From Hetaerina americana (Eukaryota > Arthropoda > Insecta > Odonata > Calopterygidae): DNA of 64,000 nt. Under the pieces are notes generated by a model. It worked only from the letters and a program-made list of their open reading frames with translations, was not told the origin of the DNA and did no database searches. Position numbers and translations under genes: made by a program. Positions 23,521 to 34,639 of this stretch are shown here, piece by piece (position 1 is the stretch's first letter; each line of letters starts with the position of its first letter). The stretch lies in NCBI GenBank assembly GCA_022747635.1, contig JAKTNV010000003.1, forward strand, positions 31,848,551 through 31,912,550, written 5' to 3'.

Positions 23521-23692
23521 GTCCAAGATTTTTTCAAAAAATATGTGCACTTGCCAGGTTCCCTTGTTTTATTTTGTATTGCTCGGCAGGTTTCAGGTTT
23601 GATGATGATACCTGGTATCTAAACTGGTTGAGCAATAAAAAATATCTGTGGAACCTTGCCAGTGCATTTTTTATGATAAAAATTTCCAACAC
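23521..23692 (+). repeat. Foldback with hammerhead-like core (PLE-type relic)
   Basis: Arms of about 55 bp (23530-23584 and 23630-23684) are imperfect inverted repeats sharing GTGCA, TTGCCAGGTTCC/GGAACCTTGCC and TATTGCTC/GAGCAATA. Between them sits TTGATGA (23599-23605), one extra T, a GATAC/GTATC stem, TAAA in place of GAAA, and CTGGTT. This keeps the hammerhead layout with two core substitutions. GAGCAATA would extend stem I outward. I read it as a dead PLE-type hammerhead within an inverted pair of terminal sequences. Confidence 0.5.
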
Positions 23693-24130
23693 TCTTCGCC
23701 TGATACCACTGAATTCACCATTATTTGTATATGTTTATCTATAGGTATATCTGTTTTGAATGCCCTGTATACTTTACTTTAGAGTTCTGGCGTCAATGTG
23801 GTATTATTCTCTACCGAATATTATGAATATGCTTTGTTTATTAATGGGTAAAAAGGTTAGGGTTCACCTAAATATATTCAGCCATCACTTTTCAATATTC
23901 TGTATAGTCTCTTTGACGATTATGTGCTAGATGATAAAACATATAAAAATGAATACCAGTTCAAAATGTATATCTGCAAATATATGAGTCCGGTGCTTAA
24001 AACAACCAGGAGGACCGTATTTTAATTATTTTTTCAATAGTAAAAATGCGGGGAATGCTGAATTTAGTTCTTGTGCCGCTGGCGTATTTGATACTATTAT
24101 TTAGATAAACCACTTCTTGATTTCATAATA

Positions 24131-25452
24131 CTACCTTGATCAAAAAGTTCCCGGAATAACCACCGTGTGGCGCTTCCATCGTTCCGATTTGAGTTCTGTT
24201 TTTTTTGTTAAATTGGTACATCTGTTGTTGATATTCCCTTTAAATCTTAGTGTCATAACTTGACATTTGCAAAAGTTACGTAGCCAAGAGTACATCTATC
24301 TCTGTGTGTGTTGGCGATTTTTTACAATTTCAGAAATGGATTTAAATTTGCAACAACGAACTTGTATTAAATTTTGCGTAAAAAACGGATTTAGTGGCGC
24401 ACGGACGTTGGAAATGTTGGAAAAGTGTTTCGGCAACGATTCTCTAAAAAAAACGGTCGTTTACCAGTGGCACGAGCGGTTCAGAAGTGGTCGTGAGTCA
24501 ATCGAAGATGATGAACGCAGTGGCAGACCATCGACATCGAAAGTCGGTGAAAAAATTGATAAAGTAAAAGAAATGTTGGTCAATAACCGCAAATTAACCA
24601 TCAGAGAAATAGCGGAGGACTTGAACATTGCCTATGGATCCGCCCAAGACATTGTGGTTAATGATTTGGGTTTCCGTCGTGTAGCATGCCAAAAGACCTC
24701 AATTTCATGCAAAAAAGAGACCGTGTTGACGTCGCAAAAGACATGATTTGCGAGGCTGAATCCGATCCCACATTCATCAAAAGGATCATTACTGGAGACG
24801 AGACGTGGGTTTATGAGTACGACACGCAATCCAGACATCAGGCAAGTGAATGGCGTTCACCAAATGAGCCGAGACCAAAAAAACCACGTCGTTTTCAGTC
24901 AAAAAAGAAGGCAATGCTGACGGTTTTCATGGATTACAACGGTGTAGTGCATCATGAATTTTTGCCAGAAGGCCAGACAGTAAACAAAGAGTATTATTTG
25001 GGCGTTATGAGACGTTTGCGTGAAGCAATTCGCCGAAAGAGACCAGAAATGTGGGCAGAAAACTCGTGGATTTTGCACCATGATAACGAACCGTCGCACA
25101 GTGCTATCATTATTCGTAATTTTTTGACGAAAAATGCAACAAATACCATCCAACAGCCACCGAATTCACCTGATTTGGCTCCCTGTGACTTCTTTCTGTT
25201 CAATCGAGTTAAAAAACCATTACGGGGAACGCGTTTTAGCAGCCGAGAGGAAGTAATGGAAAAATCGCAGGAAGCACTGATGGACATACCGAAAACCGAA
25301 TATAAAAAATGTTTCGAGGATTGGATCAAGCGCTGGCATAAGTGTGTTGCAGTCGATGGGGATTACTTTGAAGGGGACAATATAGATTTAGATGAATAAA
25401 CTTGTATTTTTAATTTTCTGAATAAATTCCGGGAAATTTTTGATCAAGGTAG
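24131..25452 (+). mobile_element. Mariner transposon with TA target duplication
   Basis: Terminal inverted repeats start CTACCTTGATCAAAAA at 24131 and end with the complement TTTTTGATCAAGGTAG at 25452. They match over about 27 bp with one mismatch. TA dinucleotides flank both ends (24129-24130 and 25453-25454), the target duplication expected of the Tc1/mariner superfamily. The 1322-bp length is normal for a full-size mariner. It contains one transposase gene on the plus strand, disabled by a frameshift. Intact ends suggest it could still be mobilised by a related transposase. Confidence 0.95.
24336..25399 (+). pseudogene. Mariner transposase, DD34D, one frameshift
   Basis: The ATG at 24336 opens MDLNLQQRTCIKFCVKNGF, the paired helix-turn-helix region that binds the terminal repeats, with DDERSGRPSTS as linker and TIREIAEDLNIAYGS as second HTH. 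The frame is lost near 24680-24690, where a small deletion shifts it. The rest continues from 24686 in another frame: PKDLNFMQKRDRVD, then TGDETW with first aspartate at 24797-24799, HHDN with second at 25082-25084, and SPDLAPCD with third at 25187-25189. The last two are separated by 34 residues, so the triad is DD34D. The C-terminus is complete, ending LDE before TAA. All catalytic residues survive; only the shift breaks it. Subfamily placement (possibly irritans-like) is uncertain. Confidence 0.93.
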
Positions 25453-25454
25453 TA

Positions 25455-27840
25455 TGCTGCGATTGCACATATCAAAGCTTGATGCCGTTATTTACATTCA
25501 TGAAATTATTCACAGGTTAATGGTCCAATCAACACCTTGCGATCTGACTCAGTAAATCTAATTATGCTCTCAGATGTTAGTTATGTACTTGAATGAATAC
25601 GCGTCGTTTGAGACCCTTTTCATGATGACTTGACAACGAAATCAAACTGTATGCAAAGAAAAGCTTCCCGTATCATGAAGGGTCATTATGAATGAAAAGA
25701 AAGTGTAATGTTGTTTGAAATTACGGTTCGGAAAGTACTAGAAGATCGAAGATGAATGCATGGCTAAAACTTTTGTAAAAGTCCATAACATACAGATTTG
25801 GACTGACAAAGAAGGAAAAATCTTTGCATAATATATATTGGTCTTGCCTAACAATGTAATATTGGTAGGCAAGACCACATTGAGAAGTTGAGGTAAATTA
25901 ATTACAGAACCGATTGTATTAAGGAATCAATTTTCCCTCGTGCACAATTCGATTCCACAACAGCAGGAAACATAGCTTATGGCAAAATGAGCTTCCCGAA
26001 TGTCTAATTATTATAATTAGAATACTATCAGAATTTCTCTAATGGCTGTTGACGAAACATCCAATGCCACCGGGTAGCGTGTTAAGGTAAGGTAAGATCC
26101 AAGTTAATTAATCGTCAATTGTTTCTAGTTCATTTAGTTTAATCCGTGTGGTTCTACGGCCGAACAATTTAATTGCTAATATTATTTGGCATGTGCCACT
26201 TGAAAAAAGCTGGGGAAACGGCTCAAATTAGAATTCGTGAAACCTATCGGAAAATAATCCCAAACGCATAAAAAATAATAAGAAATGCTAAATTGAAGTA
26301 TGCACGCATATTTTGCCACAATTGTGTCGTGAAGCTATCACTCTCTTGCCTACAGTCGTCGAAAATGCTCTCTGTGAATGCCGACTGACAAATACAGGTC
26401 TACGAATATTTTTTTAAAAATCCAAAAAAGGCACATTTATGAATAATACATTAAAATATTTTATGAAAGTAGTCCAGAAAAAATACATTTATGAAATATT
26501 ATGATATTCTTTTCATGGAATATTCAAAGGAATGCATATTAAAACGTTAGTGGGTCCTTTAGTGGGCGATATTTTCATTTTTCATGCATCGAAGTGTCCA
26601 TTCTTACTAAGTCTGAAAAAAGGCATTATAGAATTTGGTATGGTATTTTGCTTACGTACTTTCAGAGCCATATTCTTATTAGAGGTTTTAACCATTTCAT
26701 CTGGACCAGACGTGACATTTGTTCATAATTTAAAATGCTTAAAATTACAGTTTTCAGTCAGATTTGATTTACCTTCTCTCATTGAAAAAGGGTTGATACG
26801 CAGTTACAACTAAGTTGGAGGAAATTATGATAGATTCATGAAATTTTTTTCAACATTCAACCTATAACATTTAATTGCAATCTCCAAAATACTATATAAA
26901 ACATTAATATTATAGTTTATTTTCCTATGATTAGAAAATTATCAAGCACATATTTATTTTTTTTACAGCGTCGTATGTACCTATATCTTTAGCAGGCAGG
27001 ATACCCAAGCCTTAATTTCTTTTTGTGACTCAATCCTTAATTTATTTTAGCAGCAAGATATTGAAAGATCCACACCAAAAGTCTAAATGGATAATAATAA
27101 TAATATTAAAATAGTCTTCAGCAGGACCCGGAAACCTGAATATATTCTTTTAATCGATTTTGATATGAGCACATAGGATTTACGCAAACTTTAAATAAAA
27201 TAAAAACGAATGTTGCAATGATGATTTTAATGATATTATCTGTTATTGCGTCTTAATTTTGAATTCCATAATTTTCTGGTTTATGGAAGTATTTATCTAA
27301 TTTACGGATCACCATATCAGCCTCACATTCAGTCGATAGCACATATTTTGCCAAAATAGCTTCAATAAAAATCCGCAGCAGGCGATAAACCGCTAACATT
27401 CAATTTATTTTAGCTCAGGGGCCGTTTTTTAATACATTTTAGCCCTCAAACTATGCTTTTCTTGTTAAAGGTACTTTGCTAAGTTACTCCCTTCGCCCAC
27501 TACAACCAGGCATTCACGAGCACTAGATCATAAACTATTCCGCGGTATTAACTATATTTTAGTTTTCCTGTACATAGGGCAGCAAGCCATATTTACGATT
27601 ATCTGTGGAAAATTAATAAGTGTCTACTTCAAAATATATTTAATTCTGGATTTAAAATATAATTATCTCTCTTGCGTATCAAAATTAACGGCGATAAATT
27701 AATTTCCAATAAAGAGGATAACCTGCGTTACAACACAGGCATTTTGCCAGCCAGGTTCGATAACCGTATCTTGTTGTTTACTCACAGTATTTTTTTTTTA
27801 AATTGACATTCCAGATTATCTTTTCCCCGTATATTGTGGG
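25455..27840. other. No gene recognised
   Basis: AT-rich sequence without supported genes. It holds a perfect 11-bp stem hairpin at 25840-25876, listed separately, and an (AAT)n-like stretch near 27090. Confidence 0.45.
25840..25876. repeat. Short perfect hairpin
   Basis: GGTCTTGCCTA (25840-25850) and TAGGCAAGACC (25866-25876) are exact reverse complements separated by 15 nt. Flanks do not extend the pairing, so it is too short for a typical miRNA precursor. Confidence 0.5.
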
Positions 27841-27845
27841 AAAAT

Positions 27846-28055
27846 ATTCTATGGTCTTCCGGCCCCGGTGGCGTCGGGGTGACGACCTCTCCTACCAACC
27901 CAGAGGTCGCGGGTTTGATTTCCGCCTGGGTGGATTTTTCTCCAACTAGGGCTTGGGTGTATTTAATTGTTATATAATTATTCAAAGTCCGATGTAAAGG
28001 CCGAAGTGCTGTTTTCATACTAATCCAAAATAAATGAATAATAAATAAATAAATT
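27846..28055 (+). mobile_element. tRNA-derived SINE, family D
   Basis: A GCCCCGGTGGCGTCGGGGTG head is followed by a B-box-like GGGTTTGATTTCC (27911-27923) and a non-coding body, ending in an A-rich tail built of AATAAAT-like units (28026-28055). Head, promoter and simple-repeat tail fit a SINE with its 3' end intact. There is no other copy in the window. Confidence 0.6.
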
Positions 28056-28059
28056 ATCC

Positions 28060-31000
28060 CTTGTTTAGGTATTTAATTTTGATCAAAATCAGCCGTTCTG
28101 AGTATTTTTCCCCATAATTGCAGGAGTGATCCAGCTCCGTATTTTTGATTTTTTAATGCTCTCATCTCACAGCCCTGCTTATTTCGTGATTTCATAGCAT
28201 CTCAGCACCGAGTGTTTTTATTCATGTTACCTGCATGTTGCCGTTGTCATTATGTCCATTTAATGCAAAAACGACATCGAAGGACTTACATACTGAAAAA
28301 CCCTTACTGACATTTGTACCATGTTTTACCTATAAAAGGTTATTATAACATTTTTGCTCTTGTTATTTTCCAGCATGTGGTTAAAGTCGTGTCATTTGGT
28401 GGGACCGGCCTAACTATAGTCTCAAACGGAAATCGCACGTTACCATAAAATTAGTAAATTGATGAAAAAAATTAGTCGACTACAAGTCACTCCACTTTTA
28501 CATAATGTTTACCAGTACCCACAGTATAGAGTTAATGTTTCGTGGAAGTGAAGGTTTACTTTAAACTCCAGTTTAGCCCAAAAATCAGTTGAATGACCGT
28601 TATTTTAGTGCGGCACCGACCGTCAAACAGTTCAATAACTGAAATGCGGTGTTACCACGGTTAAGATGTTAGCATTCAGTAATGATCAATATTATTTGTC
28701 CATAAAATGGGATTTGTTGGCCATCTACACGATGAGTTAACGTTCACATTAACTAGCAGTAGGATTTAACGAGGCATTATCAAACCGGGCCTACATCATC
28801 ATGTATGTAATAAGTAAATATTTAGTGAAACATTTGACAACAATCAAGTTTGAGGGCATTTGAAAACAATATCCTTCTAAAATAGAACGGCAATTATGTT
28901 TTACCACCCCAAGGTTTTTAATGCTTCTAACAAGTAATCCATGATCCAGATAGCTCGAAGTTCGCGAGTTTTCAACCAGCCTCCGACTAGATGTTTATTT
29001 TCCTGGAATTTGCAGTGACCTAAATAACAAGTTGCAACAAAACTTAGTCAATGAATATCACCTATATTTAGTACTACCTCAAGAAATGGGAGTCTGAAAT
29101 GAGGAGATATAAACCTTAAAAAAGTAAGATTTTTAACTTTTATCAGTGATGAAATAGGAAGAAAGACAATAATTTACAGAGCGACTAAAAGCCAAAGTTA
29201 TCACCTGCCTCATATACACAACCTATACGTCTAGTTTGCAATTTTTTCGTCCTTCTTCGCCTAATCCTACTTCAAATACCTCTCCGTACTACACCCTCAC
29301 CTTTATTCCCACTTTGCTCTTCACCGTAGCTTCCTTCCGAATTACACGCAACTATAAAGTAGCTCTCGTCCCTTCCTTCACACTACACTCTCCGGCTCTC
29401 TTTCTCTCTCTCGCTCCCTCCACTCGGAGAGAGACGTCTTCCCTCTTTTCCACTCGCCAATAACACCCGCCCAGGGAGAGCGAGATGTGGAGGGAGGAGG
29501 AAAGTAGAGTGCGGCGAGGAAGGAAGAGGGGGATGGAGGAAGAAGGGGAGGGAGGAGGGTACGGAGGTAAAGGCTGCTAATGGCCACTGACATGCAATTT
29601 TGATGGATCGGCCCACGGAGCCCCCGTGCCTACCCCCCCGCTTCTGTTCCCCTGCCTTCCCTTCCACCTCCCTCCCGATCCTCATTTCCCGAGCCCCCTA
29701 CATCGCACGCTCCGTTCCCGCACCTCTCTCTTCACTTCACCCCGCGCAGCCACCCCTCTCCTGCATCCAGCCACCCGACGGGATCCCACATGGCTCCTTC
29801 CCCCCTCTCGAAACTCGCCCGCTTCCTCCAAACGAATGTTCATATCAGACCGTGACCCTCCACCGCACCCTTCTTCCCCCTGAACCTTTCATTTTTCGCC
29901 TCTCCTCCATTCCCCCTATCTCCTCCACCCATGGCATCCCACTTTTTTTCCTCCAATTGCTTCGGAAGCTCATCGTCACTTACACACTGAGCATTATTCT
30001 CCGGCCACCTCGCCTGATGTCGCCGTGGAGGTCCCTTCTCCTCGTCTCTAATTTCCTCTCCCATTTCCTCGCTTCAACATTTTTTTTATTTTAACCTAAT
30101 AAAATTGATGGGTGATCAGTTTTATTTTTCATTTCGTCCCATTCTCTATTTGCGTATTTTATTTCAACGTCCCCTACTTCATCACATTAATGGCAAAAAT
30201 GGAATTCCCTTCCGAATAGGAATACACAACCCTAGGCCAGATGACGGAGAAGGACGTCTTCTACATAAAAATGTACAGTTCGTTAATTATTCATGCAGAT
30301 CCATAGTTCCAACGAATTTAATTATCGTAATGAAAAGACAATTTTTAAAGCTATTTAATTTTTTCCAAGAACATCTTGGTGGCATCATCGACTGCTCAAT
30401 ATTAAGGAAGGGATTGACCAGTATACTCGTAATACAATAGATTTAGGAGTAATATAAGATTTCAGAGCAAGATATTTAAAATTCCAAACAAAATGAATAT
30501 ATTTATTGTTGAGGGGGAAAATACTATTTTTTTGCAAATCAATACAACGAATAAAGGCAAAGGCTCTAAATTTTAAAATAAAAGATAATTATTTTGTGTC
30601 AATGCAATTGATTTTTGAAGACTCACTAATTTAAGGTATATCTTTTCTCATATACCCGAATGTCTTTTCTGGACAATTAAGACTCAAGAAAAGAAGACGA
30701 TAAAGCTTAAGGATAATAAGATATAAGGGGTCAAATTTGTAAAGCAAACATCAATGGCAGGCAATTAAAAACGTTCTTCGGTGTAATTCATCTATAATTA
30801 CAAGTATTTAGACCGAAAAAACATGTTTTTCATGATCGTCAAGTTTTGATTTAGTCGATATTTAGAGAATGTATGCACAAAAGAAGCCTTTATTTATTAA
30901 TACTTTGATTTTCCATTTTCTTCTTTATTAATATATGGTACTGCAATAGATACATGCTATGAAAATGGTAAAAATGATATTGTCTTCGCCCAACTAGCTT

Positions 31001-31695
31001 GTAAGTTAGCTTGCTTGTACTGTCAGCAGTTATACTTTCGGTAACCTTCAGCTAAAACAAGCACCCTGAAATGTTTTAATCCGTTTTAAAAAATTATTTT
31101 CCTTTTTGAGCACTTTAGACCTTAGAACATGCGAGGGGTGGCGATGGCTTTTTTTTGCTCGCTATATGGTCCCAAAGAACGGTTTCCTCGCCGAAACGCC
31201 CTTTACCCACCGTGTCCACCATCTCCCTCACCCGCCCCTCGCTCACTTGATCTCCCCAGGGGACACGTCCCCTCTCCTCGCTCACGAACCATATTCACCC
31301 ACCCACCTCACTCTCCCAACTTTCCTCTCCATCCTTCCTTCCTTCCTGCAGTTCCCATCCACCTCTTTGGGGCCTTCGCTAAACCAGCATCCGTCTTCTT
31401 CACTCAACAGGCGAGCCAACAGCCCTTCCACTGTCCTCGTCACTGAAGAAGGTCCACCACCACTGCTGGACGAAAGGCCTCCGAGGATTCGTAATTTCCC
31501 GCGACTATATTTCCTCCCACTCACATGCATTAGAGCTCAAATGGGCTAATTTATTGGCCCTGGTCAAAGAAGAAATTTGTTACACGTTCCTTTGAACCCT
31601 TTCATCGGGATACCAGAGATAAAGTAACAGAAGAAGATACAAATACCCCGGTGTCCCAAATATTCTACTTTTCTTTGGTGCTGCACGCAAACGAA
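28060..31695. other. No gene recognised; two pyrimidine-rich tracts
   Basis: The plus strand is strongly C/T-rich at about 29230-29460, 29620-29940 and 31190-31440, with a purine-rich block at 29470-29570. These give long frames on both strands with repetitive P, S, L or R, G, E content and no domain. A sequence at 31435-31486 resembles a conserved LINE 3' motif and is discussed in findings. Confidence 0.45.
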
Positions 31696-31808
31696 CAGTT
31701 GCATTAATGATTTGAATCTGCGTTCACAATTTGCGAAGAACTGGTAAATGCGTAATGAAGCCTTTCCAAGATTATTCGGGTCTCCCACCGGGTCCACGTT
31801 CGTAGGTT

Positions 31809-31851
31809 TGCCGACGTTTCGATGGCCGAGTCGTCCATCGTCTTCAGGGCA
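31809..31851 (-). ncRNA. Hammerhead ribozyme motif, PLE type
   Basis: On the minus strand: TGCC (31851-31848), CTGAAGA (31847-31841), one extra C, stem II GATGG/CCATC with a 9-nt loop, GAAA (31820-31817), CG, TC, then GGCA (31812-31809). TGCC pairs with GGCA directly after the predicted cleavage base. The total length is 43 nt, as for 3103-3145. Both stems differ in sequence from that copy yet keep pairing. All invariant core residues are present apart from the one extra nucleotide before stem II. Confidence 0.72.
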
Positions 31852-31876
31852 TGTCGTTACTCAGGTATTTGGCCGC

Positions 31877-31922
31877 CTTATATAGTTTGGTCAGGAGGTC
31901 AGGTCACGTCTGATTGGTCGGA
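31877..31922 (-). promoter_or_regulatory. CCAAT and TATA boxes upstream of the ribozyme
   Basis: On the minus strand GACCAATCAG (within 31908-31922) lies about 25 nt before TATATAAG (31884-31877), and the ribozyme begins about 26 nt after the TATA box. With normal TATA-to-start spacing, transcription would begin at or next to the first ribozyme base. Promoter activity is inferred. Confidence 0.5.
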
Positions 31923-32009
31923 CGCTCACTTTGAGCCGTTCACTTTGCTACATTTTACTCCTTCGCGCTCGTCGTATGCGAGGCTCTTCAACGCTCACCG
32001 TTAAAAAAA

Positions 32010-34635
32010 ATTATTTTATTCAAGCTGGATTCAAATTTAAGTCCTATCTTCCTAATTAGTTCACGTAAGCTTAGCAAGATTGATTATAATGAATTGTACT
32101 AACATTTCACTTATCTAGGAGAAAGCTCAAGTCCATCATTGATATATGCTTCGCTCTGTCTCATTTTGAAGGTGGAAACCAATTGTAAAATACCATTTAG
32201 TCACGCCGAACAACCCTTCTAAAATATACACAAAATATTTATAAAATAAATAGCGCGGCGTTGAAAGATTGTCGAATGAGTTCCTTTTCATGACTTTCCT
32301 CGGGCTCCGACGAATTATTTTTTTCTTGCAAAGGCGTTTACAAATTACGATGAAATTGAAAAACACACTCTCCTAAAGGTTTTGTTCGGAGTGAGTTCTA
32401 CCGTTTCTATTGTAACCAACCTGCTAGTTGATTACCGTGGATATATGTTTTTCGCTAGAAAAGGATGTGAAAAAACAGATGGAGAATTGAAAGGAAAAAA
32501 TTAAAAAAGGTCTATTTTACTGTTAGTTTAAACAAGAAATGATTTAACCCATTAAAAACATAAAATCTTCTCACATACTGTCTTCTACCCTATACTTTTT
32601 GTCTTTAAATAATTTCGGAAAATTGACAGAATATTAAATTTAGTTCAATCTGCATTTCGAGGAAAAATAAAGTCCTACGATTATTCGTGACTATTAAATG
32701 GGCCACAGAAATATAATGTATATGGACTTCTCTCCATAATCTAAGCAAATTAGAGACAGGAATACCACTGTAAATTCTCTAATCGCTGAGATAATCTCAT
32801 CATACCAGATCAATTATTATTATTAATAATCATACAATGCAACGGTTGTGGGAGATTTTGGACGGCTAACCTCAGCTACACTGTTAACCCTCAACGAACA
32901 TGACAAATCGCTACACCTAACCGTATAAGAGGCCCTTCTTCAATTCAACTTACTTTCGCTTTCACTTTCCATACAGCCGGCTTAGTCCTTTCCCTATCCC
33001 ACTGGCCTAACACTTTCCCCTCTATCACATTCTTCAAAATTTCATCGCCAATCATAATGTTCTGCTTTCACTTTTCCTGTCTCTTTTGGATTGTTCCCTG
33101 CAATCCTCTCTCATCCCCTACCATAACTATTGCAAGTAGATCAATTCTTTTTTCTATAGATAACAAATAGTCTAAATTTATATTTTAAAACCATTTTTTA
33201 TGCTGACGATGCTTCCTGGGTGAAGAAGAATAATTTTCATGAATCGTTTTTTTTTTTCATTGTTGCAGCGAGACTCTTTAGAAACAAAGTTTTAGTTGGA
33301 ATATTATTTTAATCCCCTCATTTTACATGCAGTTACATTTTAGATGAAATCTTGAAAAAATGTGTTATATAGATTTAATTACATATCGATTCATTTATTC
33401 AATCTTTTCGGATTAGCCCAAGCGTTGCAATCCCTGTCCTTTCATAATAAACAACACATTTTTCAAACATGCATCGCAATAATAAATACGAGTATATGAT
33501 ATACTCCTTTCAGTCAGTTTTCATTTGCTAAATTAGTTGTTTCATCATTGTAAATAAATAGGGTTGCAAATATCTGACGAAAATTGGTATTCTAAGTTGT
33601 TTTTTATACCACACGAGGTAGTCATACTGACAAAATTTAATAACGGTCAAATCATTGCTATCGTGATTACAAATTCCTAGAGAATAATGAGCGGCGCTAA
33701 GCCTCTATTGAAATATTATTATCAGTGAACATCACGCGCTCCACATCGGAATACGCTAATCTATCAGAATTTAGATAAAAAATCATCCAAAATAAATCTA
33801 TTAAAATATTAAATCGATACTAAGCTTGTATCACTACCTTTGCTTTCAGCAGGATATTTTTTCGCAGTATGAATGGTCATAACGTGATTTTCATCGGCAC
33901 CACAATTTTAAATGATAGTTATTGGGCCCCAGCGAGAATAATTCGTGCTAGATTTAATTATTACGTAAACTTGGGTTCCTTTGCGCGAAGTTTGAAAATT
34001 GGGGACTAAGTTTTCGTTTTCTGGCGTGATACACGCTCACATCATTTATATCTGTGATCACACCCTTGTTCTTTGTTTATAACGTGTTTAAGCTGAATTT
34101 CTTGCTGCTTACACCATTAGTACGCTCTATGCCATCCGTATTTTTACACAAAGATTATCATACTAGCGACTAAACATTTTCAGGTATAAATGGATGTAGC
34201 TTTGAAGGACTTTTGCAATCGGTAAATGATACAGGGTGTAATAATAAGCTCTAAGCCACCTTATGCTCACGGATACATGCGTTCAAGGGATTTTACAAAC
34301 GCGAAATGAATGGCATTGCTCAGCTTTCCCAAAACGGTAACCTTCAATGATTCTGACCTTGACTCAGAATACATACTTTCCATAGTGACTCTTCTAATGT
34401 ATGGCATTTCAAAGTGCAAGGTGCGACAAACCACTAAGAAACATTATAACAAACAGGGGCCCTGCCCAAATCTGTATGTCCCTATTTCGACTCTAAATTT
34501 ATAAAAGCTAATGTTTCGCTATTAAGCTTTGTGTATTTATGTCGGATTTCTAGGACCTCAATATTTGAACACGAATCATAGGTTAAAGAATTCTAACACC
34601 GGTGACAAACGATTACTTCACCAAATAGATTATTA
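32010..34635. other. No intact gene; one LINE fragment inside
   Basis: AT-rich DNA. The only recognised coding remnant is the LINE C-terminal fragment at 32945-33135. A short FYADD-like string near 33193 is not accompanied by other reverse transcriptase motifs. Confidence 0.45.
32945..33135 (-). pseudogene. LINE reverse transcriptase C-terminal fragment (RTE-like)
   Basis: The minus strand reads VGDERGLQGTIQKRQEK, a stop, then IGDEILKNVIEGKVLGQWD and a natural-looking stop near 32945. This matches the C-terminal pattern (VGEERSLL..I.KR...WIGH.LR.D.LL..VIEGK) of the RTE-like family at 10170-12430, whose corresponding part is VGEERGLLGEIL. It is a short, 5'-truncated relic with at least one internal stop. 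Confidence 0.6.
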
Positions 34636-34639
34636 ATTT

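Larger units (their letters stand above)
31700..32005 (-). mobile_element. Penelope-like terminal repeat fragment with promoter and ribozyme
   Basis: Read on the minus strand the order is CCAAT motif, TATA box, hammerhead ribozyme, then the GACCCGGTGGGAGACCCGA motif (31776-31794), which is shared with the plus-strand locus at 3157-3175. The spacing between ribozyme end and shared motif is 14 nt here and 11 nt there. No PLE protein is attached. Boundaries are approximate. Confidence 0.65.

Noticed and set aside
29600..30094. Long proline/serine/leucine frames in a C/T-rich tract
   Set aside because: Strand-asymmetric composition removes stop codons; there is no domain structure.
33193..33235. 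FYADDASW string suggesting a reverse transcriptase active site
   Set aside because: It is isolated on the plus strand with no other reverse transcriptase motif within several hundred bases.
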